Positions 54,533 through 63,971 of a DNA stretch of 64,000 bases are shown here, in pieces. The position numbers and the translations under genes are program-made. The stretch spans positions 1 to 64,000 of the forward strand of contig JAUHVR010000002.1 of assembly GCA_030424865.1 (NCBI GenBank). The letters run 5' to 3'. The first letter of the stretch is position 1. Every line of letters starts with the position of its first letter. A model generated the notes under the pieces. That model was not told the DNA's origin. It saw only the letters and a list, made by a program, of their open reading frames with translations, and made no database searches. The stretch comes from Alphaproteobacteria bacterium (lineage in GTDB: Bacteria > Pseudomonadota > Alphaproteobacteria > Rhodobacterales > Rhodobacteraceae).

Positions 54533-55303
54533 ATGCCGTTCCAAAAGGTCACGCCCGAAAAACTGTCCTCTGCCGTCACCCGGCAGATCGAGCTTCTGAT
54601 CCTGCGGGGCATCCTGCGCCCCGGTGAACGGCTGCCGTCCGAACGCGAGCTTTCCGAACGTCTGGGCGTTTCACGTCCCAGCCTGCGCGAGGCGATTGCC
54701 GAGCTTCAGGACAGCGGGCTGCTGACGGCGCGCGCCGGGTCGGGGGTCTTTGTGTCAGACGTATTGGGGTCGGCCTTTTCCGACGCGCTGATCACGCTTT
54801 TTGCGAAACACGATGAGGCGGTCTTTGACTACCTGTCCTTCCGGCGTGACATGGAGGGGCTGGCCGCCGAACGGGCGGCCGTGCATGGCACGCCCACCGA
54901 TCTGAAGGTGATCCAGAAGATCTTTGAAAAGATGGAAGCCGCCCACCCCAAGCGCAATCCGACCGACGAGGCGCGGCTGGATGCCGAGTTTCACCTGGCC
55001 ATCATCGAGGCCAGCCACAACGTCATCATGCTGCACATGATGCGGTCGATGTACCAGCTGCTGCGTGAGGGCGTGTTCTACAACCGTCAGGTCATGTTCA
55101 AGCAGCGCACAACCCGTGGCACGCTGCTAGAGCAGCACCGCGCCATCAACACCGCCCTGCAGGCCCGCGATCCCGAGGCCGCGCGCGCGGCGGTCGAGGC
55201 GCATCTGGACTATGTCGAAAACGCCCTGGCCCAGAACCGCCGCGCCTCGGAAAAAGAGGCGATTGCCCAGCTGCGCTTTGAACACGAAGAGGCGCGGGAC
55301 TAG
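54533..55303 (+). CDS. FadR/PdhR-type GntR transcriptional regulator
   Basis: The 256-residue product has a GntR winged helix (about 10-75: RQIELLILRGILRPGERLPSE, LGVSRPSLREAIAELQDSGLL) and an FCD ligand domain (DAEFHLAIIEASHN and RGTLLEQHRAINTALQARD hold the metal-binding residues). It most resembles the PdhR/LldR subgroup that senses pyruvate, lactate or glycolate; the ligand is unknown. The downstream gene is convergent, so its targets are not evident from context. Confidence 0.85.
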   Translation: MPFQKVTPEKLSSAVTRQIELLILRGILRPGERLPSERELSERLGVSRPSLREAIAELQDSGLLTARAGSGVFVSDVLGSAFSDALITLFAKHDEAVFDYLSFRRDMEGLAAERAAVHGTPTDLKVIQKIFEKMEAAHPKRNPTDEARLDAEFHLAIIEASHNVIMLHMMRSMYQLLREGVFYNRQVMFKQRTTRGTLLEQHRAINTALQARDPEAARAAVEAHLDYVENALAQNRRASEKEAIAQLRFEHEEARD

Positions 55304-55306
55304 GCC

Positions 55307-56485
55307 CTACTGCAGATCCCCAAAAGCCGCCTGCATGCGCCGCACCGCTTCTTCGATTGTCGACCGGGGGGCGGCCAGGTTGAAGCGCTGGAACATTTCC
55401 CCCCCCGCACCAAAGCTGGGGCCGGGGCTGACGGCGATCTTGGCGTCGTCGCGGATGCGTCGTGCCACCTCTTCGGCGCTCATGCCGGTGCCCGAGAAAT
55501 CGACCCAGGCCAGATAGGTGGATTGCAGCGGCAGCGAGTGCACACCCGGAATGGCGTTGATGCCTTCGTCGAACAGCGCGGCATTGGCGGCAAGGTGCGC
55601 GACCTGCGCATCCGCCCACTCAGCGCCCTCGGGTGTATAGGCCGCCATGATCATCGCCACCCCAAGCGCGCTGGGTTTGTAGTCAAGCGAGGCAAGGCGG
55701 TGCTTCATCGCCTCACGCAGGGTGTCATCGGGGATGATCATGTTGCCGGTACGTTGCCCGGCGATGTTGAAAGTCTTGGAGGCCGCCGTCAGGATCACCA
55801 TCCGGTCGCGATGTTCGGGCGCGGCCACGTCGATCGGCACAAATGTGCTGCCGGGGAACACCAGGTCGTGGTGGATCTCGTCCGAGACCAGGATCAGATC
55901 GTTGCGCGCCGCAAACTCGGCGACCGCGCGCAGCTCGTCCCGCGTCCAGACCCGGCCCGAGGGGTTCTGCGGGCTGCACCAGATCAACAGCTTTTCCTTG
56001 CCGGTCAGGCGCGCCTGCGCGTCGTCCAGATCCAGTTCGTACTGGTCGCCGTCGCGCCTGAGCGGGCATTCGACAACCGTCCGTCCAGCCTTTTCGATCT
56101 TGATCGCGAACTCGTGGTAGACCGGCGTGAAGATCACAATCGGATCGCCGGGCTCGCTCCAGACGTCCAGCGACAGAGCAATGGCATTGCCCAGCCCCTG
56201 CGAGGTCAGCACCCAGTCGGTCTCGATCTGCCAGCCATGCCGTGCCTTCATCCACCACTGGACGGCGGCCTTGTAGTCCTCGTGATCCCAGGAATAGCCA
56301 AAGATGCCATGGTCAGCGGCCTTGCGGACGGCCTCGATCACACAGGGCGCGGTGGGATAGCAGCTGTCGGCGGTCCACATCGCCAGCCCGTCATCGGGTG
56401 AGACATCGAACAGCCGCTTCATGGCGTCCCATTTGGTGCTGTGCGTGCCACGGCGGTCAATCGGGGTGTTGAAGAGGTCGGTCAT
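55307..56485 (-). CDS. PatB/MalY-type PLP aminotransferase or C-S lyase
   Basis: The 392-residue fold-type I enzyme has DSCYPTAPCVIEAV near the start, IWCSPQNPSGRVWTRDEL, ILVSDEIHHDLVFPG and the PLP lysine in TAASKTFNIAGQRTGN. That set is typical of the MalY/PatB group, whose members cleave cystathionine or act as aminotransferases. I chose ATG 56485 (MTDLFN). It converges with the GntR gene and diverges from def. Physiological substrate unknown. Confidence 0.85.
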   Translation of the reverse strand: MTDLFNTPIDRRGTHSTKWDAMKRLFDVSPDDGLAMWTADSCYPTAPCVIEAVRKAADHGIFGYSWDHEDYKAAVQWWMKARHGWQIETDWVLTSQGLGNAIALSLDVWSEPGDPIVIFTPVYHEFAIKIEKAGRTVVECPLRRDGDQYELDLDDAQARLTGKEKLLIWCSPQNPSGRVWTRDELRAVAEFAARNDLILVSDEIHHDLVFPGSTFVPIDVAAPEHRDRMVILTAASKTFNIAGQRTGNMIIPDDTLREAMKHRLASLDYKPSALGVAMIMAAYTPEGAEWADAQVAHLAANAALFDEGINAIPGVHSLPLQSTYLAWVDFSGTGMSAEEVARRIRDDAKIAVSPGPSFGAGGEMFQRFNLAAPRSTIEEAVRRMQAAFGDLQ

Positions 56486-56564
56486 GGTCGGTCTCGGATC
56501 TGTGGGTCGTGCCCGCACGCTACGCATTCACGCGGCGGGTGCAAGGTGCATCCCGCGGCCCGTG

Positions 56565-56593
56565 TTGCACACAGCTTGTGCTTGGCCTAGATC
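56565..56593 (+). promoter_or_regulatory. Candidate promoter of def giving a near-leaderless mRNA
   Basis: TTGCAC (56565-56570), a 17-base spacer and TAGATC (56588-56593) place the predicted start at about 56600, directly at ATG 56601. No ribosome site is visible before the ATG. Confidence 0.35.
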
Positions 56594-56600
56594 ATGACCC

Positions 56601-57119
56601 ATGAAACGGCCCATTCTCATTCACCCCGATCCCCGGCTCAAGAAACTCTGCACACCGGTCGACGACCTGTCGGACGAGTTGCGCACGCTTGCCGATGACA
56701 TGCTGGAAACCATGTATGACGCGCCGGGCATTGGCCTGGCCGCCCCGCAGATCGGCGTGCTGCAACGGGTGATCGTGCTGGACTGCGTCAAGGAAGAGGG
56801 CGCTGCCCCGCGCCCGCTGGTGATGTTCAACCCACAGATCGTGGCGTCGTCGGACGAGATGTCGACCTACGAAGAGGGCTGCCTGTCGATCCCGGACCAA
56901 TACGCCGATGTCGAGCGCCCTGCGCAGGTCAAGGTGGCCTGGCTGGACCGCGACGGCAACGCGCAGGAAGAAGAGTTCGACGGGCTTTGGGCGACCTGCG
57001 TGCAGCACGAGATCGATCATCTGGACGGCAAGCTGTTCATCGACTACCTGAAACCGCTGCGGCGTCAGATGATCACGCGCAAGATGCAGAAGCTGAAGCG
57101 CGAGCGCGCCCGCGCATGA
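56601..57119 (+). CDS. def: Peptide deformylase
   Basis: Def removes the formyl group from N-terminal Met of new proteins. The 172-residue metalloenzyme has all three motifs: GIGLAAPQIG, EGCLSIPDQYADV with the metal Cys, and QHEIDHLDGKLFID with the two metal His and catalytic Glu. It is the first gene of def, degenerate def, fmt; its stop overlaps the second start (ATGA). No Shine-Dalgarno sequence precedes it. Confidence 0.95.
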   Translation: MKRPILIHPDPRLKKLCTPVDDLSDELRTLADDMLETMYDAPGIGLAAPQIGVLQRVIVLDCVKEEGAAPRPLVMFNPQIVASSDEMSTYEEGCLSIPDQYADVERPAQVKVAWLDRDGNAQEEEFDGLWATCVQHEIDHLDGKLFIDYLKPLRRQMITRKMQKLKRERARA

Positions 57120-57613
57120 CGGTGCGCCGCTGCCTTCCCTGGCCTGACAAGCGACTGCGCACCGCCGCCGCGCCGGTCGAGGAGATCACCGACGAGGTGC
57201 GCGCCGTCTGGGACGACATGATCGACACGATGGAGGCGATGCCGGGTGTCGGCATGGGCGCGCCGCAGATCGGCGTGATGCTGCGACTGGCGGTTGTCGA
57301 TGCCTCTGACACGCGCGGGCAGGCCATTCGGATGGCCAACCCCGAGATCCTGCACAGCTCGATCGAGCTGCGCGAACATGACGAGGCAAGCCCGAACCTG
57401 CCGGGTGTTTCCGCGCGGATCAAGCGGCCCCGGGCCGTGACCGTACGCTACATGGATCATACGGGGATGATCGTGCGCAAGGATCTGGTCGGCCTTTGGG
57501 CCACCAGTGTGCAGCATCAGATCGACCACCTGAACGGTCGCATGTATTTCGATCGCCTCAGCAAGGTGAAACGCGACATGCTGATCAAGAAGGCCGCCAA
57601 GCTGAACAGGTGA
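57116..57613 (+). CDS. Peptide deformylase paralogue with degenerate active site
   Basis: The 165-residue product is clearly of the deformylase fold over its whole length, but the motifs are altered. Motif I is [10 protein letters not shown]. Motif II reads EASPNLPGV in place of EGCLSxP, so the metal Cys is Ser. Motif III reads [14 protein letters not shown], so the catalytic Glu is Gln while both His remain. It is unlikely to deformylate. It is translationally coupled to the active def gene upstream and followed by fmt, so it may bind substrates or ribosomes without catalysis. Confidence 0.85.
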   Translation: MTVRRCLPWPDKRLRTAAAPVEEITDEVRAVWDDMIDTMEAMPGVGMGAPQIGVMLRLAVVDASDTRGQAIRMANPEILHSSIELREHDEASPNLPGVSARIKRPRAVTVRYMDHTGMIVRKDLVGLWATSVQHQIDHLNGRMYFDRLSKVKRDMLIKKAAKLNR

Positions 57614-57677
57614 CCGCAGCGACTGGTCCCGCATCCTGTCTCGCGCTATAGCCGCTGCGAAAAAGCAGGAGACCCCA

Positions 57678-58589
57678 ATGCGCATCATCTTCATGGGAAC
57701 GCCCGATTTCTCAGTCCCGGTGCTGGACGCATTGGTCGATGCCGGGCACGAGATCGCCGCCGTCTACTGCCAGCCGCCGCGCCCGGCCGGGCGCGGCAAG
57801 AAGCTGCGCCCGACCCCGGTGCATGCGCGGGCCGAAGCGCTGGGGCTGACGGTGCGCCACCCGGTGTCCTTGAAAGGGGCCGAGGAACAAGATGCCTTTG
57901 CCGCCTTGAACGCCGACGTCGCGGTCGTTGTGGCCTATGGCCTGATCCTGCCGCAGGCGGTTCTGGACGCGCCTGCGCATGGCTGCCTGAACATCCACGC
58001 CTCGCTTTTGCCGCGCTGGCGCGGGGCCGCGCCGATCCATCGGGCGATCATGGCCGGAGATGCCAAGACAGGCATCTGCATCATGCAAATGGAGGCGGGG
58101 CTAGACACCGGGCCTGTTATGCTGCGGCGCGAGACAGAGATCGGCTCAGAGGAAACCACCGGTGCGCTGCACGACCGTTTGTCGGCCCTGGGCGCGACGA
58201 GCATCGTCGAGGCGCTGGCGCAGCTGTCCGATCTGGTGCCCGAGGTGCAGCCGGACGAGGGCGTCACCTATGCCGCCAAGATCGACAAGGCCGAGGCCGC
58301 CGTGGACTGGACCGGCGACGCGGTCCAGATCGACCGCCAGATCCGCGGGCTGTCACCTTTTCCCGGTGCCTGGACCTTGCTGGACGGGCAGCGCGTCAAG
58401 CTGCTGGGGTCCCGCCTCGCCGAGGGTTCGGGCACGGCAGGCAAAACTCTCGACGATGCGCTGACCATCGCCTGCGGCACGGGTGCCCTGCAAGTGACCC
58501 GCTTGCAAAGATCGGGCAAAGGCGCGCAGGATGCAGGTGAGTTTCTGCGTGGCCAGCCGATTCCGGCGGGCACGCACCTGGGAGAGTAG
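57678..58589 (+). CDS. fmt: Methionyl-tRNA formyltransferase
   Basis: Fmt formylates Met-tRNA(fMet) with 10-formyl-THF. The 303-residue product has the N-terminal [23 protein letters not shown], the catalytic [20 protein letters not shown] with its Asn and His, and the conserved [12 protein letters not shown], followed by the C-terminal tRNA-binding barrel. It is 64 bases after the deformylase paralogue and probably in the same operon as def. Confidence 0.95.
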   Translation: MRIIFMGTPDFSVPVLDALVDAGHEIAAVYCQPPRPAGRGKKLRPTPVHARAEALGLTVRHPVSLKGAEEQDAFAALNADVAVVVAYGLILPQAVLDAPAHGCLNIHASLLPRWRGAAPIHRAIMAGDAKTGICIMQMEAGLDTGPVMLRRETEIGSEETTGALHDRLSALGATSIVEALAQLSDLVPEVQPDEGVTYAAKIDKAEAAVDWTGDAVQIDRQIRGLSPFPGAWTLLDGQRVKLLGSRLAEGSGTAGKTLDDALTIACGTGALQVTRLQRSGKGAQDAGEFLRGQPIPAGTHLGE

Positions 58590-58592
58590 GCG

Positions 58593-58835
58593 ATGTTTCC
58601 AACCCTGATCGGCACCGTCGTGATCGCTGGCATCGTCGGCTATGCCTCGGAACGGACAGGGTTCACGCGCAACGGGGTGATCCCCTCGATCATCATCTGC
58701 ATCGGCGGGGCGTTCCTGTTCTACTTCATCTGGATCATGTTCGGGATCGGCTTTCGGTCACCGGGCGTCAATGCCATCGCCGCCTCGGTCGGTGCGCTGA
58801 TCATCGTGCCCACCCACTGGCGCCGCAAACGGTAA
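58593..58835 (+). CDS. GlsB/YeaQ/YmgE-like small membrane protein
   Basis: The 80-residue product has three hydrophobic segments with Gly-rich turns (GYASERTGFTRNG, SIIICIGGAFLFYFIW, NAIAASVGALIIVP) and a basic tail, which fits the transglycosylase-associated YeaQ group. The family is linked to stress in some bacteria, but no enzymatic role is shown. It starts three bases after fmt ends and is followed by a second, similar gene. Confidence 0.65.
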   Translation: MFPTLIGTVVIAGIVGYASERTGFTRNGVIPSIIICIGGAFLFYFIWIMFGIGFRSPGVNAIAASVGALIIVPTHWRRKR

Positions 58836-58845
58836 GGAGAGCCCC

Positions 58846-59082
58846 ATGTCCATTGTCATGCTGATCATCGTCGGAGCCGCAGCCGGGTTTCTGGCCACCC
58901 GCTTCATGAAGCTGGAAACGGATGTGATCACCACGGTCGCCATCGGCATCGGCGGCGCGCTGATCGGCGGTTTGATCATCCGCTTTCTGCTGACCATCAC
59001 CGGGCTTCTGGCGGGCCTTGTGGGGGCCGTGCTGGGGGCGATGGTGCTGATCTGGATCTGGCGGGCGCTCACCCGGAAATAG
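58846..59082 (+). CDS. Second YeaQ-like small membrane protein
   Basis: The 78-residue product has the pattern IIVGAAAGFLATRFMKLETDVITTVAIGIGGALIGGLII, closer to canonical GlsB/YeaQ than its upstream neighbour, and three hydrophobic segments. AAGGAGAG precedes the start, and only ten bases separate it from the preceding gene, so the pair is probably an operon tail after fmt. Function unknown. Confidence 0.75.
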   Translation: MSIVMLIIVGAAAGFLATRFMKLETDVITTVAIGIGGALIGGLIIRFLLTITGLLAGLVGAVLGAMVLIWIWRALTRK

Positions 59083-59142
59083 ACAGCCGCGCCCCTTGGG
59101 GTTAGCGTGCCGTGCAATGGATTGCACGACAACGGATTGACC

Positions 59143-60666
59143 ATGCTTCGGCTTGCCACTTTTCTTTTCCTCGCCAGTGCCGCAGGGGCGCAGGCGGCCA
59201 CCTTGACCCCCACCGACAACCCTAATTGCGTGACGCGCCTCGAGGGCGTGCTCGAGCGCGGCGATTTCGAGCAGATCCGCGATGCCGCTGCCGCGCTGAT
59301 GCAGCCTGATGCCGACGACCCCGAAGGCAGCACAAACCGGCTGCGCGTCTGCCTGAACAGCCCCGGCGGAAGCCTCTTGGAGGCGACGCGGCTGGCCGCG
59401 CTCTTCTCGGACAAGGGCTATGGCACCGTCATCGATGACGGCGACAGCTGCCTGTCGGCCTGCGCGGTGCTGTTCATGTTTGGCAGCCACTACCTGACGG
59501 GCCGCACCTACAACTTCAACCGGCGGATGCACGTCAACGCGACACTGGGGTTCCATCGCCCGGATTTCGCTTTGCCCGAGGGCGGCAACTATAGCTCGGC
59601 GGATGTCGAAAAGGCCTTTGACATCGCGATCATCGCGACGCTGGAATTTGTGCGTCTGGCAAACCGGCGATTGGAGGCCGAAACCAAGGTCTATGTGCCC
59701 TCGGACCTGATCGAGCAGATGTTTTCCAGCGAGGGGCAGGATTTCTACTACATCACCTCGGTTGATCAGGTCGGGCGTTGGGACATTTACGTCTTTGGCC
59801 ACCAGCAGCCCTCGGTCTTCAGCGCGCGCGAGGCGCTGACCGCCTGCCACAACCTGTCGAACTGGACCTACCGGCTGTCACCCGAGCCCATCCGCATCCC
59901 GCGTGCCCATATGGATTGGTTCATCCGTGACCTTCAGCGCGTGATCCACACGGTGGACAATCCCGAAGTGTCCTATGACGACAATCCGACGGTCAGCTAT
60001 TACATGTACACCGGTCCCGACTATGTGAACGACCGCTTGCTGGCCCAGCCGCAGCGCAGTTGCATGGTCAGCATGGATGCGTTCGACGGCGCGGTTACAG
60101 TTTCGGCTTGCGGCGGCAACAATGTCGCCAGTGACGCGGGGCCCAACCTGAACCGATGCGGGATGCTGGACAACGACCTGATGCGGGCCGTCTCGCCTCT
60201 GTCGATTTACCCGTCCGACCTGTTGCTCAGCCAGTTGTCAGGGTGGTCCGCCATCATCACCGCCGAGGCAGCAGAGATTGACGCCCTCGACGTTGGCGCG
60301 CCCCAAGCCTGGTGCAACGCGGTGCCCGGCGGCGTGTCGCGGGTGATCAATGTCAACGAGTTCGTGAACCTGCGGTCGGCGCCGGGGTTCCAGGCCGAAA
60401 AGATCGGGCAGGCGGGCAAACACCTGGTGCTGGAATATGCCGGGCAACCGCCGCAGCTTTGGGGGGACGAGGCCACGCGGGCGCGTTGCGATCAGGCGTG
60501 CTTCGACATCGCGCAACCGGGTGTGCGCAACGATGCGGTCGAGGATCCGGTCCGCCAGTGCATCGCTGACAATGCCCTGTGGTTCAACGTTCGTCTTCCG
60601 AACGCGCAAGAGGGCTGGATCAGCGCGAAATACGCCGATCACATCCTGGGCGGTCGCGGTCGATAG
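59143..60666 (+). CDS. Secreted ClpP-fold protein with C-terminal SH3 domain
   Basis: The 507-residue product has a signal peptide (MLRLATFLFLASAAGAQA). The first 130 residues have the ClpP/crotonase-like pattern of the COG3904 periplasmic group: VCLNSPGGSLLEATRLAALF, then GDSCLSACAVLFMFGSHYL. A middle region of about 250 residues has five or more cysteines and no named domain. The end carries a bacterial SH3 domain (about 405-500: VINVNEFVNLRSAPG...EGWISAKY), which commonly binds peptidoglycan. It overlaps the convergent TRIC gene by 28 bases. Activity untested. Confidence 0.8.
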   Translation: MLRLATFLFLASAAGAQAATLTPTDNPNCVTRLEGVLERGDFEQIRDAAAALMQPDADDPEGSTNRLRVCLNSPGGSLLEATRLAALFSDKGYGTVIDDGDSCLSACAVLFMFGSHYLTGRTYNFNRRMHVNATLGFHRPDFALPEGGNYSSADVEKAFDIAIIATLEFVRLANRRLEAETKVYVPSDLIEQMFSSEGQDFYYITSVDQVGRWDIYVFGHQQPSVFSAREALTACHNLSNWTYRLSPEPIRIPRAHMDWFIRDLQRVIHTVDNPEVSYDDNPTVSYYMYTGPDYVNDRLLAQPQRSCMVSMDAFDGAVTVSACGGNNVASDAGPNLNRCGMLDNDLMRAVSPLSIYPSDLLLSQLSGWSAIITAEAAEIDALDVGAPQAWCNAVPGGVSRVINVNEFVNLRSAPGFQAEKIGQAGKHLVLEYAGQPPQLWGDEATRARCDQACFDIAQPGVRNDAVEDPVRQCIADNALWFNVRLPNAQEGWISAKYADHILGGRGR

Positions 60667-61262
60667 ACGGGCAGCGACCAGCCAAATGCCAGCGATCCGG
60701 CGCGCAGCACGATGGTGGTGGTGATGCAGGCCAGTGAAATGGCCAGCGGTGGCATGGCCAGATGCGCCGCGATCACGGCGGCCAGCGCCCCGCCAAAGGC
60801 GGCGCTGACGTAAAGTTCGCCCTGTTTCAGGACCAGCGGCACCTCGTTGCAGACCACGTCGCGCATCAGCCCGCCCAGGCAGCCGGTGATCATGCCCATG
60901 ATCACCACGACCACGCCGGATTGACCCAGGCTTTGCGCCACCGCCACCCCGGCCGAGACAGCAACCGACAGCGCCACGGCGTCCAGCCAGATCAGCAGGC
61001 GGTAGCGGCTTTCGAAAAGATGCGCGGTGAAAAAGACCAGCACTGCCGCGCCAACGGCGACGCCAATCACCGTTGGGTCGCCCAGCCAGAACACCGGGTT
61101 CCGATCCAGCAGCAGGTCGCGCGTCGTGCCGCCGCCGACCGCCGTCAGGCAGGCGATGAAGGCAAAGCCCACGATGTCCAGCTGTGCGCGCGACGCGACC
61201 AGGGCGCCGGTCAGTGCAAAGACAAAGACCGACGCATAGTCGAGCGTGGCCAGAAGTGTCAT
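60639..61262 (-). CDS. TRIC-type cation channel family protein (YadS-like)
   Basis: The 207-residue membrane protein has two repeats of about three segments, each with a Gly-rich kink: [18 protein letters not shown] in the first and [16 protein letters not shown] in the second. That double RD motif is the UPF0126/TRIC signature. Prokaryotic TRIC proteins form trimeric potassium channels. It is the last gene of the six-gene minus-strand operon, overlapping rnhA by four bases. Confidence 0.9.
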   Translation of the reverse strand: MTLLATLDYASVFVFALTGALVASRAQLDIVGFAFIACLTAVGGGTTRDLLLDRNPVFWLGDPTVIGVAVGAAVLVFFTAHLFESRYRLLIWLDAVALSVAVSAGVAVAQSLGQSGVVVVIMGMITGCLGGLMRDVVCNEVPLVLKQGELYVSAAFGGALAAVIAAHLAMPPLAISLACITTTIVLRAGSLAFGWSLPVYRPRPPRM

Positions 61263-61717
61263 GCGCTGTCCTTGAAGGGCTTCATTCCCGTCCGCGCCAA
61301 CTCGTCCGCGCGTTCATTTTCGGGGTGCCCCGCATGGCCCTTGACCCATTCCCAGGTCACCTCGTGCCGGGCCTGCGCCGCATCCAGCCGCTGCCACAGC
61401 TCGACGTTCTTGACGGGCTTTTTCGAAGCCGTCTTCCACCCGTTCCGCTTCCATCCAAAGATCCAGCCGGTCACGCCGTTCTTCACATAGGCGCTGTCTG
61501 TCACGATGGTGATCGTGGCCGCGCGCTCCAGCGTTTCCAGCGCCATGATCGCCGCCATCAGCTCCATCCGGTTGTTGGTGGTCGCCGCCTCGCCGCCGGA
61601 AAGCTCGCGCTCTTTCAGCACGGTCTCGCCCTCGGTGGCGCGCATCAGCACCCCCCAGCCGCCGGGGCCGGGATTTCCGGAACAGGCACCGTCGGTATAG
61701 GCCGTCAGCTCAGGCAT
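61259..61717 (-). CDS. rnhA: Ribonuclease HI
   Basis: RNase HI degrades RNA in RNA:DNA hybrids. The 152-residue product has the catalytic carboxylates in [17 protein letters not shown], and VTDSAYV, and the basic protrusion [21 protein letters not shown]. Length matches E. coli RnhA (155). I chose ATG 61717 (MPELTAY), which overlaps the methyltransferase stop by eight bases; an in-frame codon at 61768 adds an unsupported prefix. Operon member between methyltransferase and TRIC genes. Confidence 0.95.
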   Translation of the reverse strand: MPELTAYTDGACSGNPGPGGWGVLMRATEGETVLKERELSGGEAATTNNRMELMAAIMALETLERAATITIVTDSAYVKNGVTGWIFGWKRNGWKTASKKPVKNVELWQRLDAAQARHEVTWEWVKGHAGHPENERADELARTGMKPFKDSA

Positions 61718-62303
61718 GGGCGCGCAGACAGATCCAGTCGGCGTATTCGCCGCTGAGGCCGGGTTCATTGCCGTAGGTTCGGGCGGTGATGGTGAAGCCT
61801 GCAGTCTCTAGCATGCCGGAAAGTTCGTCCTCGGTGAAATAGGTGTAAAGGCGGCCAAGGCCGTCGCGATGCGCGCCTTCGCCGAGTTTCACCCCGATAT
61901 GAAAAATGCCGCGCGGGTGCAACATGGCGTGGATCTGCGCCAGATAGTCGGGGACCGCGGCGCGCGGGGCGTGCAGCAGGCTGAAGTTGGCCCAGACGCC
62001 GTGATAGCGGCGGTCGGTTGGCATCTCGTCGAACGTGCCCTGCCAGGCGGTGACGCCCGCGTGCTGGCTGGCCAGCGCCACCATTTCCGCCGAGGCGTCC
62101 ATGGCATCGACCTGGTGGCCGGCTTGGGCAAAATGCCGGGCCGAGGTGCCGGGGCCGCAGCCGAGGTCAAAGATATGCGCCTGCGCGGGAAGGTCGGTCA
62201 GAAAGCCCAGAACCTCGGGGTCGGGTTTGGGCTTGGCGACCATCTTGGCGTAATCGCTCGCCTTGGCATCGTAGATGCGGATGGTTTCGTCGTCCTGGGT
62301 CAT
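61710..62303 (-). CDS. Class I SAM-dependent methyltransferase
   Basis: The 197-residue product has motif [32 protein letters not shown] as the acidic loop and [12 protein letters not shown], which place it among small-molecule methyltransferases (UbiE/TehB-like fold). I chose ATG 62303 because it overlaps the DUF3429 stop (ATGA); an in-frame codon at 62471 would run through that gene. Substrate unknown. Confidence 0.85.
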   Translation of the reverse strand: MTQDDETIRIYDAKASDYAKMVAKPKPDPEVLGFLTDLPAQAHIFDLGCGPGTSARHFAQAGHQVDAMDASAEMVALASQHAGVTAWQGTFDEMPTDRRYHGVWANFSLLHAPRAAVPDYLAQIHAMLHPRGIFHIGVKLGEGAHRDGLGRLYTYFTEDELSGMLETAGFTITARTYGNEPGLSGEYADWICLRAHA

Positions 62304-62743
62304 GCTACCGCCGCTGTGAACAGACTGACCACCACAAGCGTGGTCAATAAAAGGCGCAGGGACATCCACCAGTCTGGCGTTTGCCCCATCTGCGCGGCGC
62401 GCCGGTCCAGCGACAAAAGAAGGATGAAACCGACGGCCAACAGCAGCAGCCCTTCGTCCGGCGTCAGCCATTCGAGAAAGACGGGGGTGAAGGGGACAAA
62501 CACCCCGTAAAGCGCGGGCAAGGTGCTGAGTGCGTATCCGGTCACGTCGCCTTGTTTGGCGGCAAAGGCCCAGATGCAGCCAGACATGAAGGCAAGGATC
62601 GCAACGGCATAAAGGCGCAACACCGCGCCGACCAGATCGCTGGCTTGGCCTGCGTCCAGAACCTGCAACCCCAAGGCACCCGCCGCAAACGGCAGAACGC
62701 CACCTAGACCAAGGTACAACGCAGGGCGTGGAATAGCGCTCAC
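62300..62743 (-). CDS. DUF3429-type membrane protein
   Basis: The 147-residue product has five hydrophobic segments starting RPALYLGLGGVLPFAAGAL, then YAVAILAFMSGCIWAFA, which I associate with DUF3429. Function unknown. It overlaps the preceding and following genes by four bases each, so translation is coupled along the operon. Confidence 0.75.
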   Translation of the reverse strand: MSAIPRPALYLGLGGVLPFAAGALGLQVLDAGQASDLVGAVLRLYAVAILAFMSGCIWAFAAKQGDVTGYALSTLPALYGVFVPFTPVFLEWLTPDEGLLLLAVGFILLLSLDRRAAQMGQTPDWWMSLRLLLTTLVVVSLFTAAVA

Positions 62744-63024
62744 GTGTCGGGCTCCTTTGCGCGGGTCAGGACAGGCTCAACACTGTCCCCTGCCGACAAA
62801 CCTAGATCGTTCAACAGGCTTCGGCCAACCCAAATACACCACCCTTTTGACCCGGGAGCGGGACGAAGAGAGCGGGTCAGCGAGTGCCCGTTCAGGTCCA
62901 TCTCGACCCGCTGTGCGCCGCCAAGGCTTTGCACGGTTTCATCCGGGACGCGGATCATGTGATGGGTGGCGCGGCCAAGCAGGACGGCCTCGACCTGACT
63001 GGTGAAGGCTGCGCTGCGCGTCAC
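62740..63024 (-). CDS. DUF1905-type small beta protein
   Basis: The 94-residue product has a pattern of short strands ([50 protein letters not shown] and a final GDSVEPVL) that I match to DUF1905, a small barrel-like family. Function unknown. It overlaps ispH by four bases and DUF3429 by four bases. Confidence 0.72.
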   Translation of the reverse strand: MTRSAAFTSQVEAVLLGRATHHMIRVPDETVQSLGGAQRVEMDLNGHSLTRSLRPAPGSKGWCIWVGRSLLNDLGLSAGDSVEPVLTRAKEPDT

Positions 63025-63971
63025 GCCGGTTGCCGCAGCACGCGGGGGACCTTGAATTCAACGTTTTCCTGCGCGGTCTCGACCACCTCGACGGTCACGT
63101 CGTAGCGGGCGCGGAAGGCGTCGATGACCTCGTTGATCAGCACTTCGGGGGCCGAGGCCCCGGCGGTGATGCCGATCGACGTGATGCCCTCCAAGGCGCG
63201 CCAGTCGATGTCTTCCGCGCGTTGCACCAGCTGTGAATAGCTGCAGCCCGCCTTGCGCCCGACCTCGACCAGACGCTTCGAGTTTGACGAGTTCGGCGCG
63301 CCGACGACCAGCATGGCATCGGCCATGGGCGCCATGGCCTTGACCGCCTCTTGCCGGTTGGTGGTGGCGTAGCAGATGTCTTCCTTGTGGGGGCCGACGA
63401 TGGCCGGGAAACGCGTCTGAAGCGCCGCCACGATATCCGCCGTGTCATCGACCGACAGGGTGGTTTGGGTAACATAGGCCAGTTGTTCGGGATCGCGCAC
63501 CGCAACCGTCGCCACATCGGCGACGGTTTCGACCAGCAGCACCTCGCCATCCGGCAGTTGGCCCATGGTTCCGACCGTCTCCGGGTGGCCGGCATGGCCG
63601 ATCATGATCATCTGCAGGCCATTGTCCGCGTGGCGCTGCGCCTCGATATGCACCTTGCTGACCAGCGGACAGGTGGCGTCAACAAAGACCATCTCACGCG
63701 CCTGCGCCGCGGCGGGGACGGATTTCGGAACGCCATGGGCGGAAAAGATCACCGGGCGGTCGTCTGGGCATTCCGACAGTTCCTCGACAAAGACCGCGCC
63801 TTTGTCGCGCAGCCCGTCGACGACAAACTTGTTGTGCACGATCTCGTGCCGCACATAGACGGGCGCGCCCCATTTCTGCAGGGCCATCTCGACGATCTTG
63901 ATGGCCCGGTCAACACCGGCGCAAAAGCCGCGCGGGGCGGCCAGATAGAGGGTCAGCGAAGGATGGGACAT
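63021..63971 (-). CDS. ispH: 4-hydroxy-3-methylbut-2-enyl diphosphate reductase
   Basis: IspH is the last enzyme of the MEP isoprenoid pathway and makes IPP and DMAPP. The 316-residue product has the three cluster cysteines (Cys17 in [27 protein letters not shown]), the VRHEIVHNK substrate loop, [10 protein letters not shown] and [11 protein letters not shown]. Length matches E. coli IspH. It is the first visible gene of the six-gene operon; only 29 bases upstream are in the window, so its promoter is outside or very close. Confidence 0.95.
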   Translation of the reverse strand: MSHPSLTLYLAAPRGFCAGVDRAIKIVEMALQKWGAPVYVRHEIVHNKFVVDGLRDKGAVFVEELSECPDDRPVIFSAHGVPKSVPAAAQAREMVFVDATCPLVSKVHIEAQRHADNGLQMIMIGHAGHPETVGTMGQLPDGEVLLVETVADVATVAVRDPEQLAYVTQTTLSVDDTADIVAALQTRFPAIVGPHKEDICYATTNRQEAVKAMAPMADAMLVVGAPNSSNSKRLVEVGRKAGCSYSQLVQRAEDIDWRALEGITSIGITAGASAPEVLINEVIDAFRARYDVTVEVVETAQENVEFKVPRVLRQPA

